A stretch of DNA of 64,000 nt from assembly GCA_030156535.1 (NCBI GenBank), contig JASGMJ010000005.1, forward strand, positions 40,930-104,929. Reading direction: 5' to 3'. The first letter of the stretch is position 1; the number at the start of each line of letters is the position of its first letter. This document shows positions 1 through 7,356 of this stretch, one piece after another. The notes beneath the pieces were generated by a model that had not been told where the DNA came from, ran no database searches, and saw nothing but the letters and a program-made list of their open reading frames with translations. Origin of the DNA: Candidatus Sumerlaeota bacterium (GTDB taxonomy: Bacteria; Sumerlaeota; Sumerlaeia; SLMS01; JAHLLQ01). A program made the position numbers and the translations under genes.

Positions 1-78
1 CTTTCCCGGCGGCGCGCCGCAACGCGACTGGGATGCCTCCGAGGGCACCTGAGCCGAGCCGCCGCCTGCCAACAGCAA

Positions 79-106
79 CACCCCGGCCGCTTGCGCCGCC
101 GGGGTG
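79..106 (-). terminator. Hairpin downstream of the L31 gene
   Basis: A perfect 9-bp stem (79-87 pairs with 98-106, arms CACCCCGGC and GCCGGGGTG) with a 10-nt loop lies 45 bases past the stop of the L31 gene. On the minus strand the following bases are only moderately T-rich (TTGCTGTTGG), so this is a terminator-like structure without a proper U-tract. Confidence 0.5.
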
Positions 107-151
107 GGTGTAAACATCGCGATTGCCGTGCGGGGAAAAAGAACCGGGGCG

Positions 152-445
152 TCAGGCCTGCCCGGACTCCGCAGCGGCCTTCTTCTGGGCCTTCTTGGAC
201 TTCACGCCGCCACCAAAGCGCTTGTTGAACTTCTCAACGCGCCCTGCGGAGTCGACGAACGTCTTGCGGCCCGAGTAGAACGGGTGGCTGAAGCTGCTGA
301 TTTCGAGCGCCACGACGGGGTACTCGACACCGTCGATCGTCTCACGCGGGCCGTCGAGCTTCGTCGAGGCACCAATCCACTGCTCGCCGCAACTCACATC
401 GCGGAAAATGACGGCACCGTAGGTGGGGTGGGTATCCTTCTTCAT
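152..445 (-). CDS. rpmE2: 50S ribosomal protein L31, type B (zinc-free)
   Basis: This 97-residue protein is a component of the large ribosomal subunit. It begins MKKDTHPTYGAVIFRDVSCG and contains the family signature SSFSHPFYSGRK, followed by FVDSAGRVEKFNKRFGG and a Lys/Ala-rich tail. It lacks the CxxC zinc pair of type A L31, so it is the C-minus (type B) form, often expressed under zinc limitation in other bacteria. It starts at an ATG with GGAAGG about 10 bases upstream. It follows the Trm112-like gene by 4 bases, so the two are almost certainly cotranscribed. A GC-rich hairpin follows the stop. Confidence 0.95.
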   Translation of the reverse strand: MKKDTHPTYGAVIFRDVSCGEQWIGASTKLDGPRETIDGVEYPVVALEISSFSHPFYSGRKTFVDSAGRVEKFNKRFGGGVKSKKAQKKAAAESGQA

Positions 446-449
446 CGTG

Positions 450-689
450 CTAAACCTTCCGGGCTTCCCTGTTGGCTTTGAGGCCTTTGGCCTCTTCGAC
501 GATCCGCGCGTGGTCTTCGGGGGAGAGAACTTCGGACTCGTCGATCAGACAAATCGGAATGCCGTCCTCGACCCGGTACAGTCGTCTTGTCTTGGCGTCG
601 GTGGAGACCAACTTGCCGTCCTTCGTCAAAAGAAGCGGCGCCTTGGAATCCGGACAAACAAGAATCTTGAGCAGGTCGGTGGAGAGCAT
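450..689 (-). CDS. Trm112/YcaR-family small protein
   Basis: A 79-residue protein of the Trm112 (YcaR) family, small zinc-ribbon-like partners or activators of methyltransferases and other enzymes. It opens MLSTDLLKILVCPDSKAPL and has the conserved TRRLYRVEDGIPICL segment, which corresponds to the family's YPI.DGIPVML. The usual CPxCK metal knuckle is CPDSK here, so one of the two N-terminal cysteines is gone and metal binding is doubtful. It lies 4 bases upstream of rpmE2 in the same direction. No obvious methyltransferase partner is adjacent. Family assignment is firm; the partner is unknown. Confidence 0.85.
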   Translation of the reverse strand: MLSTDLLKILVCPDSKAPLLLTKDGKLVSTDAKTRRLYRVEDGIPICLIDESEVLSPEDHARIVEEAKGLKANREARKV

Positions 690-841
690 CGTCGTTTCAT
701 CCCGCCCCCAGGCGGGGAGCGACAGAGAGTAGGAACGCCCCCCGTGAAAGCAAGACGATTTTCACACCCCTTTCTCCCCCACACACCTTTCTGCCTGAGA
801 CGACTGGCTTTACCCTCTTTCCAACAAGCTGCAAAGACATC

Positions 842-873
842 AAAAAAACGCCCGCGGATTTCGGCCGCGGGCG
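842..873 (-). terminator. Rho-independent terminator of the EF-G-like gene
   Basis: Arms 849-857 (CGCCCGCGG) and 865-873 (CCGCGGGCG) form a perfect 9-bp stem with a 7-nt loop. On the minus strand the stem is followed by seven T residues (842-848 on the plus strand are A). It lies 32 bases past the stop of the EF-G-like gene. This is one of only two textbook terminators seen in the window. Confidence 0.9.
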
Positions 874-904
874 CTTGCAAGAGGAGTCAGTCGAATAGCG
901 CGGG

Positions 905-2995
905 CTACTCCGTTTCCTGGTGATCGATGCGAACCTCGGCGATCACCTTCTCGGCGATGCCGGGCGGCACGGGCTCGTAGTGGTGGAAATCGGACTCGAA
1001 GATGCTGCGTCCCTGCGTCATAGAGCGCAGATCGCGGCTGAACGTTGCCATCTCGGCCGCAGGAACGTCGGCCGTGATGCGCACGCGATGGCCGAGCTGA
1101 TCGTTGCCGCTGATGCGGCCACGCTTGCCCGAAACATACCCCATCACGTCGCCCATATACTGATCGGGGACTTCGATGACGACGCGGTTGATCGGCTCCA
1201 GAAGCACGGGATCGCACTTGGCCGCGACGTTCTTGAAGCCCAGCGAGGCCGCCACCTGGAAGGCGGTATCCGAGGAGTCCACGGCGTGGTAGGAGCCGTC
1301 GTAGCACTCGGCGTGGACGTTGATGACCGGGTAGCCGGCGACGATGCCGCGCTCCATGGCCTTCACGATGCCCTTCTCGACGGAGGAGGTGAAGTTGGTC
1401 GGGATCACGCCACCGACGATCTTCCACTCGAACTCGAAGTGTTCGCCGTTGTCCGTCGGCCGCAGGCGAATCCAGCAGTCGCCGTACTGGCCGCGGCCAC
1501 CGGTCTGCTTCTTGAACTTGCCTTGGCCTTCGCCGGCCTTGCTGATCGTCTCGCGGTATTGCACGCGCGCCGGCTTCATCGCGAAGTCGACCTTGTACGT
1601 GCTCTCGATGCGCGAGTGAACGACTTCCAGGTGCGTGTCGCCCATGCCCGAGAGCACGGTCTGGTGCAGCAGTGAGTCGCGCTCGACGCGCAGCGTCGGG
1701 TCGATGTCGATCATGCGGTGGATCGACGTGCCGAGCTTGTCCTCGTCGCCGCGCGCCTTCGCCTCGATGGCAACGTGCACGGTCGCCTTGGGCAGGTGCG
1801 TCGGCTCGTATTCCACATCATGGCCCTTGGGGTCCTGGATCGTGTCGCCGGTGCGGGCGCCTTCGAGCTTGGTGAAGGCACCGATGTCGCCGGTCGCAAG
1901 GCCCTCGGTGGAAAGCTGTTGCTTGCCGCGGAACGAGAAGACGTGCCCGACGCGCGTCACCAGGCCCGTGCGCACGATCTTGATCATGCCGTCACCATGC
2001 ACCTGGCCCGTGATGACCTTGAAGAAGGAGAGCCGCCCCACGAATTCGTCGTTCACCGTCTTGAAGACGTAGGCGCTGAAGTCCGTGTTGGGATCGAGCT
2101 TCTTGAGCTCGGTCTCCGTCTTCTCCTTGTTGGCCCAGCCGAGGAAGCCCTTGCGCTCGGTCGGCGGCGGGCACTCGTGGCGGAAGAAATTCATGAGAAC
2201 GCTCAGGCCGATTTCCCTGCTGGCCGAGCCGCAAAGCACCGGGCAGAAGCGCCCGGCTTCCAGATCCTGGCGCAGCCCGAAGATCACTTCGTCGTCGGAG
2301 AGCGATTCCTCCAGAAGGAACTTCTCCGTCAACTCGTCGTTGCCCTCTGCAGCGGCTTCCACGAGTGCGCGGCGCGCAAGCTGCGCTTCCTCCAGCATCT
2401 CCTCGGGAATGTCTTTTTCGACGCGCTTGCCGCCCTCGTCGTAAACGGCCTTCATCGACATCAGATCGATCACGCCCTTGAAGTCCGCCTCACTGCCAAT
2501 GGGCAGCGTCACCGGAATCGTGTGGACGTCTTCGAACGAGGAATCGATCGAGCTCATCGCCTCCGCGAAGTTCGCTCGTTCCTTGTCCATCTTGTTGATG
2601 AAGAATGCCGTGGGGACTTGATATTCCTGGGCAAAATCGTGGGCGAACTCGGTGCCGACCTCGACACCGGTGGTCGCATCAACAACAACCATGGCGAGTT
2701 CGGCGACGCGGATTGCATTCTTGATTTCGCCGACGAAATCGCGGAATCCCGGGCAGTCCAGAACGTTGATCTTCAGATCGCCCGACTCGATGGGGAGCAG
2801 GGTGGTGCTGATGGAAATCTGACGCTTCACTTCCTCGGGATCGTAGTCGGAGGCGGTGTTGCCTTCCTCGACCCGGCCGGGCTTGGGGATGACACCATTG
2901 ATGTGGAGCAGGGCTTCGGCCAGTGAGGTCTTGCCGCTGGCGGAATGGCCGACAAGTGCGACGTTGCGGATTTGATCCGTGTTGTAGAGTTTCAA
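905..2995 (-). CDS. Elongation factor G-like GTPase (EF-G2 type)
   Basis: A 696-residue translational GTPase of EF-G architecture (GTPase domain, beta-barrel domain 2, domains III-V). G1 is GHSASGKTSL, G2 contains RQISISTT and G4 is FINKMD. In G3 the usual DTPGH reads DCPGF (about residues 78-82), so the histidine that orders the attacking water in EF-Tu and EF-G is replaced by Phe. EF-G2 or FusA2-type paralogues have similar changes. I chose the TTG at 2995, which gives MKLYNTDQIRNVALVGHS; an AGGAG lies 10 bases upstream. The TTG at 3004 is too close to that site. It is a single gene with its own terminator. It may be an accessory translocase or a ribosome-associated factor rather than the main EF-G, which is not in the window. 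Confidence 0.9.
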   Translation of the reverse strand: MKLYNTDQIRNVALVGHSASGKTSLAEALLHINGVIPKPGRVEEGNTASDYDPEEVKRQISISTTLLPIESGDLKINVLDCPGFRDFVGEIKNAIRVAELAMVVVDATTGVEVGTEFAHDFAQEYQVPTAFFINKMDKERANFAEAMSSIDSSFEDVHTIPVTLPIGSEADFKGVIDLMSMKAVYDEGGKRVEKDIPEEMLEEAQLARRALVEAAAEGNDELTEKFLLEESLSDDEVIFGLRQDLEAGRFCPVLCGSASREIGLSVLMNFFRHECPPPTERKGFLGWANKEKTETELKKLDPNTDFSAYVFKTVNDEFVGRLSFFKVITGQVHGDGMIKIVRTGLVTRVGHVFSFRGKQQLSTEGLATGDIGAFTKLEGARTGDTIQDPKGHDVEYEPTHLPKATVHVAIEAKARGDEDKLGTSIHRMIDIDPTLRVERDSLLHQTVLSGMGDTHLEVVHSRIESTYKVDFAMKPARVQYRETISKAGEGQGKFKKQTGGRGQYGDCWIRLRPTDNGEHFEFEWKIVGGVIPTNFTSSVEKGIVKAMERGIVAGYPVINVHAECYDGSYHAVDSSDTAFQVAASLGFKNVAAKCDPVLLEPINRVVIEVPDQYMGDVMGYVSGKRGRISGNDQLGHRVRITADVPAAEMATFSRDLRSMTQGRSIFESDFHHYEPVPPGIAEKVIAEVRIDHQETE

Positions 2996-3103
2996 GGGGT
3001 CCAAACTCCTCTCGACAAGTTCCCAATGCCCCTCCTGAGGGGGCGATACGCTGAGTCGTTTGTGATGGGGAGCGGCGGCGCGGGGCTCAACCCTTTAATA
3101 GGG

Positions 3104-3132
3104 GACTCCCCGGCAAGAACAACCGGGGAGTC
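3104..3132 (-). terminator. Perfect 10-bp hairpin after the lamin-tail gene
   Basis: GACTCCCCGG (3104-3113) pairs exactly with CCGGGGAGTC (3123-3132) around a 9-nt A-rich loop. It sits 33 bases past the lamin-tail gene stop and 108 bases upstream of the EF-G-like start. There is no U-tract on the minus strand, so termination by this hairpin alone is uncertain. Confidence 0.55.
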
Positions 3133-3165
3133 GTTCGTAAACGAATGGCCATCAACGCCCCGGGG

Positions 3166-4989
3166 TCAATCGACCATGTACTGGTCGAGCTCCACTGGCA
3201 CCGCCTCCAGAATATCCAACGCCTCGATCAGCGCCGTGATGATGTGCTGGGGTTCCTCGCGCACGTCGGGGTCCTGCTCGATGTGGATGAAGCGCCCCGT
3301 AGCGCCCGTGGCCGGCGTATCGCATTCCAACCCGATGGTGACGCCGTTGGTGACCCGCCCCTGGAGGTTGGTGGTGGCGCCGAGAAAGGTGGTGTCGGCC
3401 GGGTAGACAGCGGCGGTCGAAAGATCACTGCCGTCCGCCAGGAAGTTCTGCGCCTCGATCCGCGCCTCCCAGATTTCCGTCAGATCGTTCACGCCGGGAC
3501 TGGCGTTGTAGCCGTTGGAGAGAATCACGTCGTCCGTCACCGTCGCGTACGTTCCCGAACCCGGACAGCAGAACCCGTGGAACTGGATAAATAGCGGGGT
3601 GGCAAGAGTCCCGTCCAGGTACTTGTGCGTCGTGTGGAAGAAGCTGCCGGGGTGATGGGCCACGTCGCTGATGCGATAGTCCGAGCCATTGGAATGCGTG
3701 CCATCGCAGGTACTCGGGGTCAGATGATTGTTGCGGTTGGCACCGGCAAACAGAGTGACACGCGGCAGCACTTGGGGAATCGCGAGCGCCCCCTGGGAAT
3801 CGGTGTTCGTATCCCAACGGGGATGCGGAATCTCGAGCACAAGGTAGCCGCGCGTCCCAGTGTCGTTGCCGAAGACATACGTCCCCTGGCCGGTGAAACC
3901 CGCCTCTCCCGGAACCGTCTGCTCCTGCAGAATGTGAAAGTTCTTGCCGGAAACGGTATCGAGAAACTCGACGACCTCGTAACCCAGGGCATCCGCAGCG
4001 TCGAAACATCCTTCCCAATCCTCCGCAAGCGCAAGTGCGAGCACGCCCTCCCAATCGGTGAGGTCGGCGGGCAACGGCACCGCAAAATCGGCAGGGCTCT
4101 GGTCCTCGTCGCGGGCAATGCGCCGCTGCGGCGCGTTGGTGCTGTCCAAATCGTCAAGGTAGGCCGTCAGGCTGCCGGTTGCCAACAGCGGCTGAATGCC
4201 ATCAACGGTCGTTACGTAATCCGAAGCATTGCCGAGTGTTCCCTGATGGCGGGGAACGGCCTCCCATTGGGCCGGCCCGTCCGGGGTTCCCACAGAGAAG
4301 ACCCCGTTGCTGCTGATCCGCCGCAGCACGCCGTTGCCGTAGGTGCTGACGCCATCAAGTCCGGTGAAATCGACGGTGGCCGCCGCGTAATCCAGTTCCG
4401 TGGTGATCGCGTCAGCGCCGGTCCACGCGGCGTTTCCAATGGTGAACGAATAGTCGGAAGTTGGCGGCGTGACCGAAGAGAGGTCCTCGGTCATGTCCGT
4501 CAGCGTGCTGGCGCTGGGCGAGGAATCGGTGACGTGCCACGCAACGAAGTCCTGGGGAGTGCCGGCAGCATTGGCGAGCAGGACCTGCTCGAAGGAGCGA
4601 TCGAGAAAACTCGCACCAACCGTCGCGAGAGGAGCAACAATGTACAGGCCGTAGTTTGCATCCGCGTAGGAAGCCGTGCCGTTCGTATCGGCAAAAACAA
4701 CGACGGCGAACTCCCCGGGAGCGAGTACGGGAAGACTCAGGGAACCGGGCGCGAAAGTCGCCTCGTTGAGCAGGCTGGTCTCGGCGCTCGCGGGATCGAG
4801 GTCGCTCAAAATCCAGTCTGTCAGATCCACGTTCTCGTCGCCGTTGTTGTAGAGTTCCACCGTGTCGCCTGCCGTCGAATCGGTGGACACCGCCGGAATG
4901 ACTTCGGTGATCAGGATGTCGACGGTTGCGTGCGCGGTTGTACTCAGAAGCAGCGAGAAACAGAGGGGGGCGAGGAGATGCGTTTTCAT
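3166..4989 (-). CDS. Secreted lamin-tail-domain protein with hydrolase-like C-terminal half
   Basis: A 607-residue exported protein. The start MKTHLLAPLCFSLLLSTTAHA is a clear signal peptide with an AHA cleavage site; the frame is open further upstream but without a better start. Residues about 20-165 form a lamin-tail (LTD) beta-sandwich (ILITEVIPAVS, DTVELYNNGDENVDLTDWIL), a module common in secreted bacterial proteins. The C-terminal half (about 320-600) contains VLEIPHPRWDTNT, HPGSFFHTTHKYL and LFIQFHGFCCPG. These His/Asp-rich blocks recall N-formylglutamate-amidohydrolase-like zinc hydrolases, but I rate that only as a possibility. It is flanked by 10-bp hairpins on both sides and appears monocistronic. 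Confidence 0.75.
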   Translation of the reverse strand: MKTHLLAPLCFSLLLSTTAHATVDILITEVIPAVSTDSTAGDTVELYNNGDENVDLTDWILSDLDPASAETSLLNEATFAPGSLSLPVLAPGEFAVVVFADTNGTASYADANYGLYIVAPLATVGASFLDRSFEQVLLANAAGTPQDFVAWHVTDSSPSASTLTDMTEDLSSVTPPTSDYSFTIGNAAWTGADAITTELDYAAATVDFTGLDGVSTYGNGVLRRISSNGVFSVGTPDGPAQWEAVPRHQGTLGNASDYVTTVDGIQPLLATGSLTAYLDDLDSTNAPQRRIARDEDQSPADFAVPLPADLTDWEGVLALALAEDWEGCFDAADALGYEVVEFLDTVSGKNFHILQEQTVPGEAGFTGQGTYVFGNDTGTRGYLVLEIPHPRWDTNTDSQGALAIPQVLPRVTLFAGANRNNHLTPSTCDGTHSNGSDYRISDVAHHPGSFFHTTHKYLDGTLATPLFIQFHGFCCPGSGTYATVTDDVILSNGYNASPGVNDLTEIWEARIEAQNFLADGSDLSTAAVYPADTTFLGATTNLQGRVTNGVTIGLECDTPATGATGRFIHIEQDPDVREEPQHIITALIEALDILEAVPVELDQYMVD

Positions 4990-5047
4990 TGTATCCAATC
5001 GTGTTCCCGTGGGTATGGGGGCGCCATGAAGCCGCCACCCACGCAAC

Positions 5048-5077
5048 AGAGTCCGGGATGCAACCGCCCCGGACTCT
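5048..5077 (-). terminator. Perfect 10-bp hairpin after the anti-sigma-like gene
   Basis: AGAGTCCGGG (5048-5057) and CCCGGACTCT (5068-5077) pair over 10 bp with a 10-nt loop. It lies 35 bases past the stop of the anti-sigma-like gene and 58 bases upstream of the lamin-tail start. It is followed on the minus strand by GTTGCG, with no U-tract. Confidence 0.5.
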
Positions 5078-5112
5078 TAGCTATTGGATTGGCCAATGGT
5101 GAGAACGATCTG

Positions 5113-6612
5113 TCAACGGCGTCGTTCAAGATGACGCAGGCGGGTTTGCGCCTTCGCCGCGTAGGGTTCGGCCCCGGGCATCGTCAGCAGTTGACGATAC
5201 TCGGCTTCCGCCCGCTCCGGCTCCATCAGGCCGACGAGAAACACCTCGGCGAGGGCGAAGCGGAATCCGGCGGCATGGGGGCTGGACCCGGCACGCTGGA
5301 GGGCGTTCTGGAAGAGAACGGCCAGTTCCTCGGGAGCCGAGCCATCCGTGCGCGGGCGCGGCTGGACAAGTTGACCCGCCAACGCCACGGCAGCGTCGGC
5401 CGCCAGCGGCGCCTGAGGCATGGAATCCACCAGCTCCGCCCACAGGGCTTCCTGCTTGGCGCCCGTCTGTTGCTGGGCCGCCTGCCACAGGCTCACGGCG
5501 CGCCAGTCGTCCTGATAGTTGCGCGTCAGGATCTCGATGCGTTCGAGCGCGTGCTGGCGTTGCTCGTCCGTCAAATAGTGCGAGGGATGATCTTCAAGAA
5601 CGGCGCGGTAGGCCTGCAGTGCGCCGCGATAATCGTGGAGTTCCTCGTACAGCAACCGGGCCGCCTGGAACTGCGCGACGAACGCGAGGAAACTGTCGCT
5701 CCCCGAACCGGCGCCGCCCGAACCGGCGGCAATCTCGCGATAGGCAGCGAGCGCCTCCTCGGGCTGGCCGTCGGCAACGAGATCGTCCGCGCGGTTGATC
5801 AGCCCGAGATCGTCCACCTTGGCCTGGGGAAGCACGTTCTCCACCGTGAGCAGTTCGGAGAGCGCGTCCTCCAACTGGCGCAGCGTCGCGAGCTGCCCGG
5901 GGTCGCTCTCTATGAGCGAGCGCAGGCGCAGCTCCTGAAGCAATTGGACGGTTTCCGTGCCCGCCTGCTCCTGCCGTTCCAGCACCGCCTGCCCACCGTG
6001 GCTCGAAACGTACCACCCCTGAGCCGCACCCGTGGGAATGAGGCGTCCGGTGTTGTCCAGACCCGAACGCTCCAGGCTGAGCGAGCCACTATCGCCACCC
6101 GATACATTGCCGTTCGGAAGGTTGTAATTGAACGTGCGGTAGCCCGAAGAAGACACCGGAATCACGGTGGACTCGTCGAGCGCCGGATTGGAAACAGTCG
6201 TCGGAGGAAGTGATGCGACCCCCACCGGAGGCGGTGCGGGGGGAGCACCGGAACCGGCATTCCTCTGCATCGTGAAGGCGCCGATCGCGAAAGCCGCAGC
6301 GGCAACGGCGGCAAAGCGCACGAGCTGCCCGCCTGCTCCCCCACCAACGGCGATCTGGCGCACCCATCCCGCGAAGGAATCCTCGGCGGGGCGGACGGGC
6401 AGCACGCGGGCACCACCGCTTTCGCGAGCCAGCTCCTCGCGCACCCGTTCGCGCATCGCGCGGAACTCCGCCGCAGAGGGAACGCGTCCCGGAGCATCGG
6501 CATCGGCCATCAGGCCGACGATGCCCCGCCAACGCGGGTCGGCGTCGGACGCAGGCGTCCATCCGGGAGGGAGGGCGCCTTCAGCTTCGGAATCGTCGAA
6601 TTCGCGGGTCAT
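5113..6612 (-). CDS. Anti-sigma-factor-like membrane protein with TPR-type C-terminus
   Basis: A 499-residue protein encoded 38 bases downstream of an ECF sigma gene. An acidic cytoplasmic N-terminus (about 1-95, including the charged helix RAMRERVREELARES) precedes one membrane segment (about 97-115, LVRFAAVAAAAFAIGAF) and a long extracytoplasmic part. Its last 250 residues are alanine-rich paired helices typical of TPR repeats (for example DDLVADGQPEEALAAYREI and RALLYEELHDYRGALQAYR-like units). The position and topology fit an anti-sigma factor that holds the neighbouring sigma factor at the membrane. The HxxxCxxC zinc anti-sigma motif is absent, so the assignment rests on context. The ATG has AGGAAG upstream. 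Confidence 0.65.
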   Translation of the reverse strand: MTREFDDSEAEGALPPGWTPASDADPRWRGIVGLMADADAPGRVPSAAEFRAMRERVREELARESGGARVLPVRPAEDSFAGWVRQIAVGGGAGGQLVRFAAVAAAAFAIGAFTMQRNAGSGAPPAPPPVGVASLPPTTVSNPALDESTVIPVSSSGYRTFNYNLPNGNVSGGDSGSLSLERSGLDNTGRLIPTGAAQGWYVSSHGGQAVLERQEQAGTETVQLLQELRLRSLIESDPGQLATLRQLEDALSELLTVENVLPQAKVDDLGLINRADDLVADGQPEEALAAYREIAAGSGGAGSGSDSFLAFVAQFQAARLLYEELHDYRGALQAYRAVLEDHPSHYLTDEQRQHALERIEILTRNYQDDWRAVSLWQAAQQQTGAKQEALWAELVDSMPQAPLAADAAVALAGQLVQPRPRTDGSAPEELAVLFQNALQRAGSSPHAAGFRFALAEVFLVGLMEPERAEAEYRQLLTMPGAEPYAAKAQTRLRHLERRR

Positions 6613-6650
6613 GGTGCTTCCTCGGGTCTTTCTCGGGCGCAGGCGAAAGA

Positions 6651-7259
6651 TCAGTCCGCCGCGGAATAGATCGCATTGCCGTCCTCATCAACATACTCAC
6701 CGAGGATTTCGCGGAGCTTGCGACGGCCCTGGAAGATATTGAACTTCACGGCGCCTTCGGAGCATCCGAGGTCTTCGGCGATCTGGCGGATCGACCATCC
6801 TTTCACGTCGAACAGCAGCACGGCGGTGCGCTGGCGGGGCGGAAGCTCCGTGATCGCGCGGTTGACATGCCGCAGGATTTCGCTGCGCGACGCCGCCGCC
6901 CGGGGGGACGGAGGGCCGGCTCCCTGCAAGGGGAGCGCATCGTTGTCGACCTCGCGCGCGTCGTTCAGCGATTCCAGCCGCGTGCGCCGTTCCTTCACCC
7001 GCCAGGTGTTTACCTGGTTCACGATCAGCCGCGAAGCCCAGGAGCCGAAACGCTCGGGGTCCTTGAGCCGCGGGAGATGCCGGAAGATGCGCACCAGACA
7101 GTCCTGGCTGATCTCCTGAGCGTTCTCCTCGTTGCGCACCAGCGAGTACGTCCAGCGGAAGACGTCCTGCTGAATGGCAGCAAACAGCTCGTCGAAGGCC
7201 CCCGGCTCCTCTTGCTGGCAGCGGGCGATCAGGTCGGCCGGTACGTCAGCAAGGGCCAC
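6651..7259 (-). CDS. ECF-type RNA polymerase sigma factor
   Basis: A 202-residue sigma-70-family factor with only regions 2 and 4. Region 2 spans about residues 18-90 (FRWTYSLVRNEENAQEISQD, then LPRLKDPERFGSWASRLIVN). Region 4 spans about 135-190, with the helix-turn-helix GWSIRQIAEDLGCSEGAVKF. It directs RNA polymerase to a dedicated promoter set, probably in response to an envelope signal relayed by the downstream anti-sigma-like protein. The start is GTG, with GGAG about 9 bases upstream. A hairpin separates it from the membrane TPR gene upstream, so it may have its own promoter. Confidence 0.92.
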   Translation of the reverse strand: MALADVPADLIARCQQEEPGAFDELFAAIQQDVFRWTYSLVRNEENAQEISQDCLVRIFRHLPRLKDPERFGSWASRLIVNQVNTWRVKERRTRLESLNDAREVDNDALPLQGAGPPSPRAAASRSEILRHVNRAITELPPRQRTAVLLFDVKGWSIRQIAEDLGCSEGAVKFNIFQGRRKLREILGEYVDEDGNAIYSAAD

Positions 7260-7278
7260 TCGGCAATCTCCGGAACCT

Positions 7279-7319
7279 GCCGTCCCGGCGGGTCATTCAC
7301 ACGATACGACCGGGACGGC
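7279..7319 (-). terminator. 10-bp hairpin between the TPR gene and the sigma gene
   Basis: GCCGTCCCGG (7279-7288) pairs exactly with CCGGGACGGC (7310-7319) across a 21-nt loop. It lies 37 bases after the TPR gene stop and 20 bases before the sigma gene start, with no U-tract. It could attenuate read-through into the sigma gene or act as an operator; the sequence does not decide. Confidence 0.4.
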
Positions 7320-7356
7320 GGCGATGGGGTTTGGTGGTGCGTGCTTCCCGCGTGCG

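Noticed and set aside
3625..6213. 862-codon plus-strand open frame across the lamin-tail and anti-sigma-like genes
   Set aside because: It spans two minus-strand genes and their intergenic hairpin. The product has no domain, and the signal peptide and membrane segments on the other strand are convincing.
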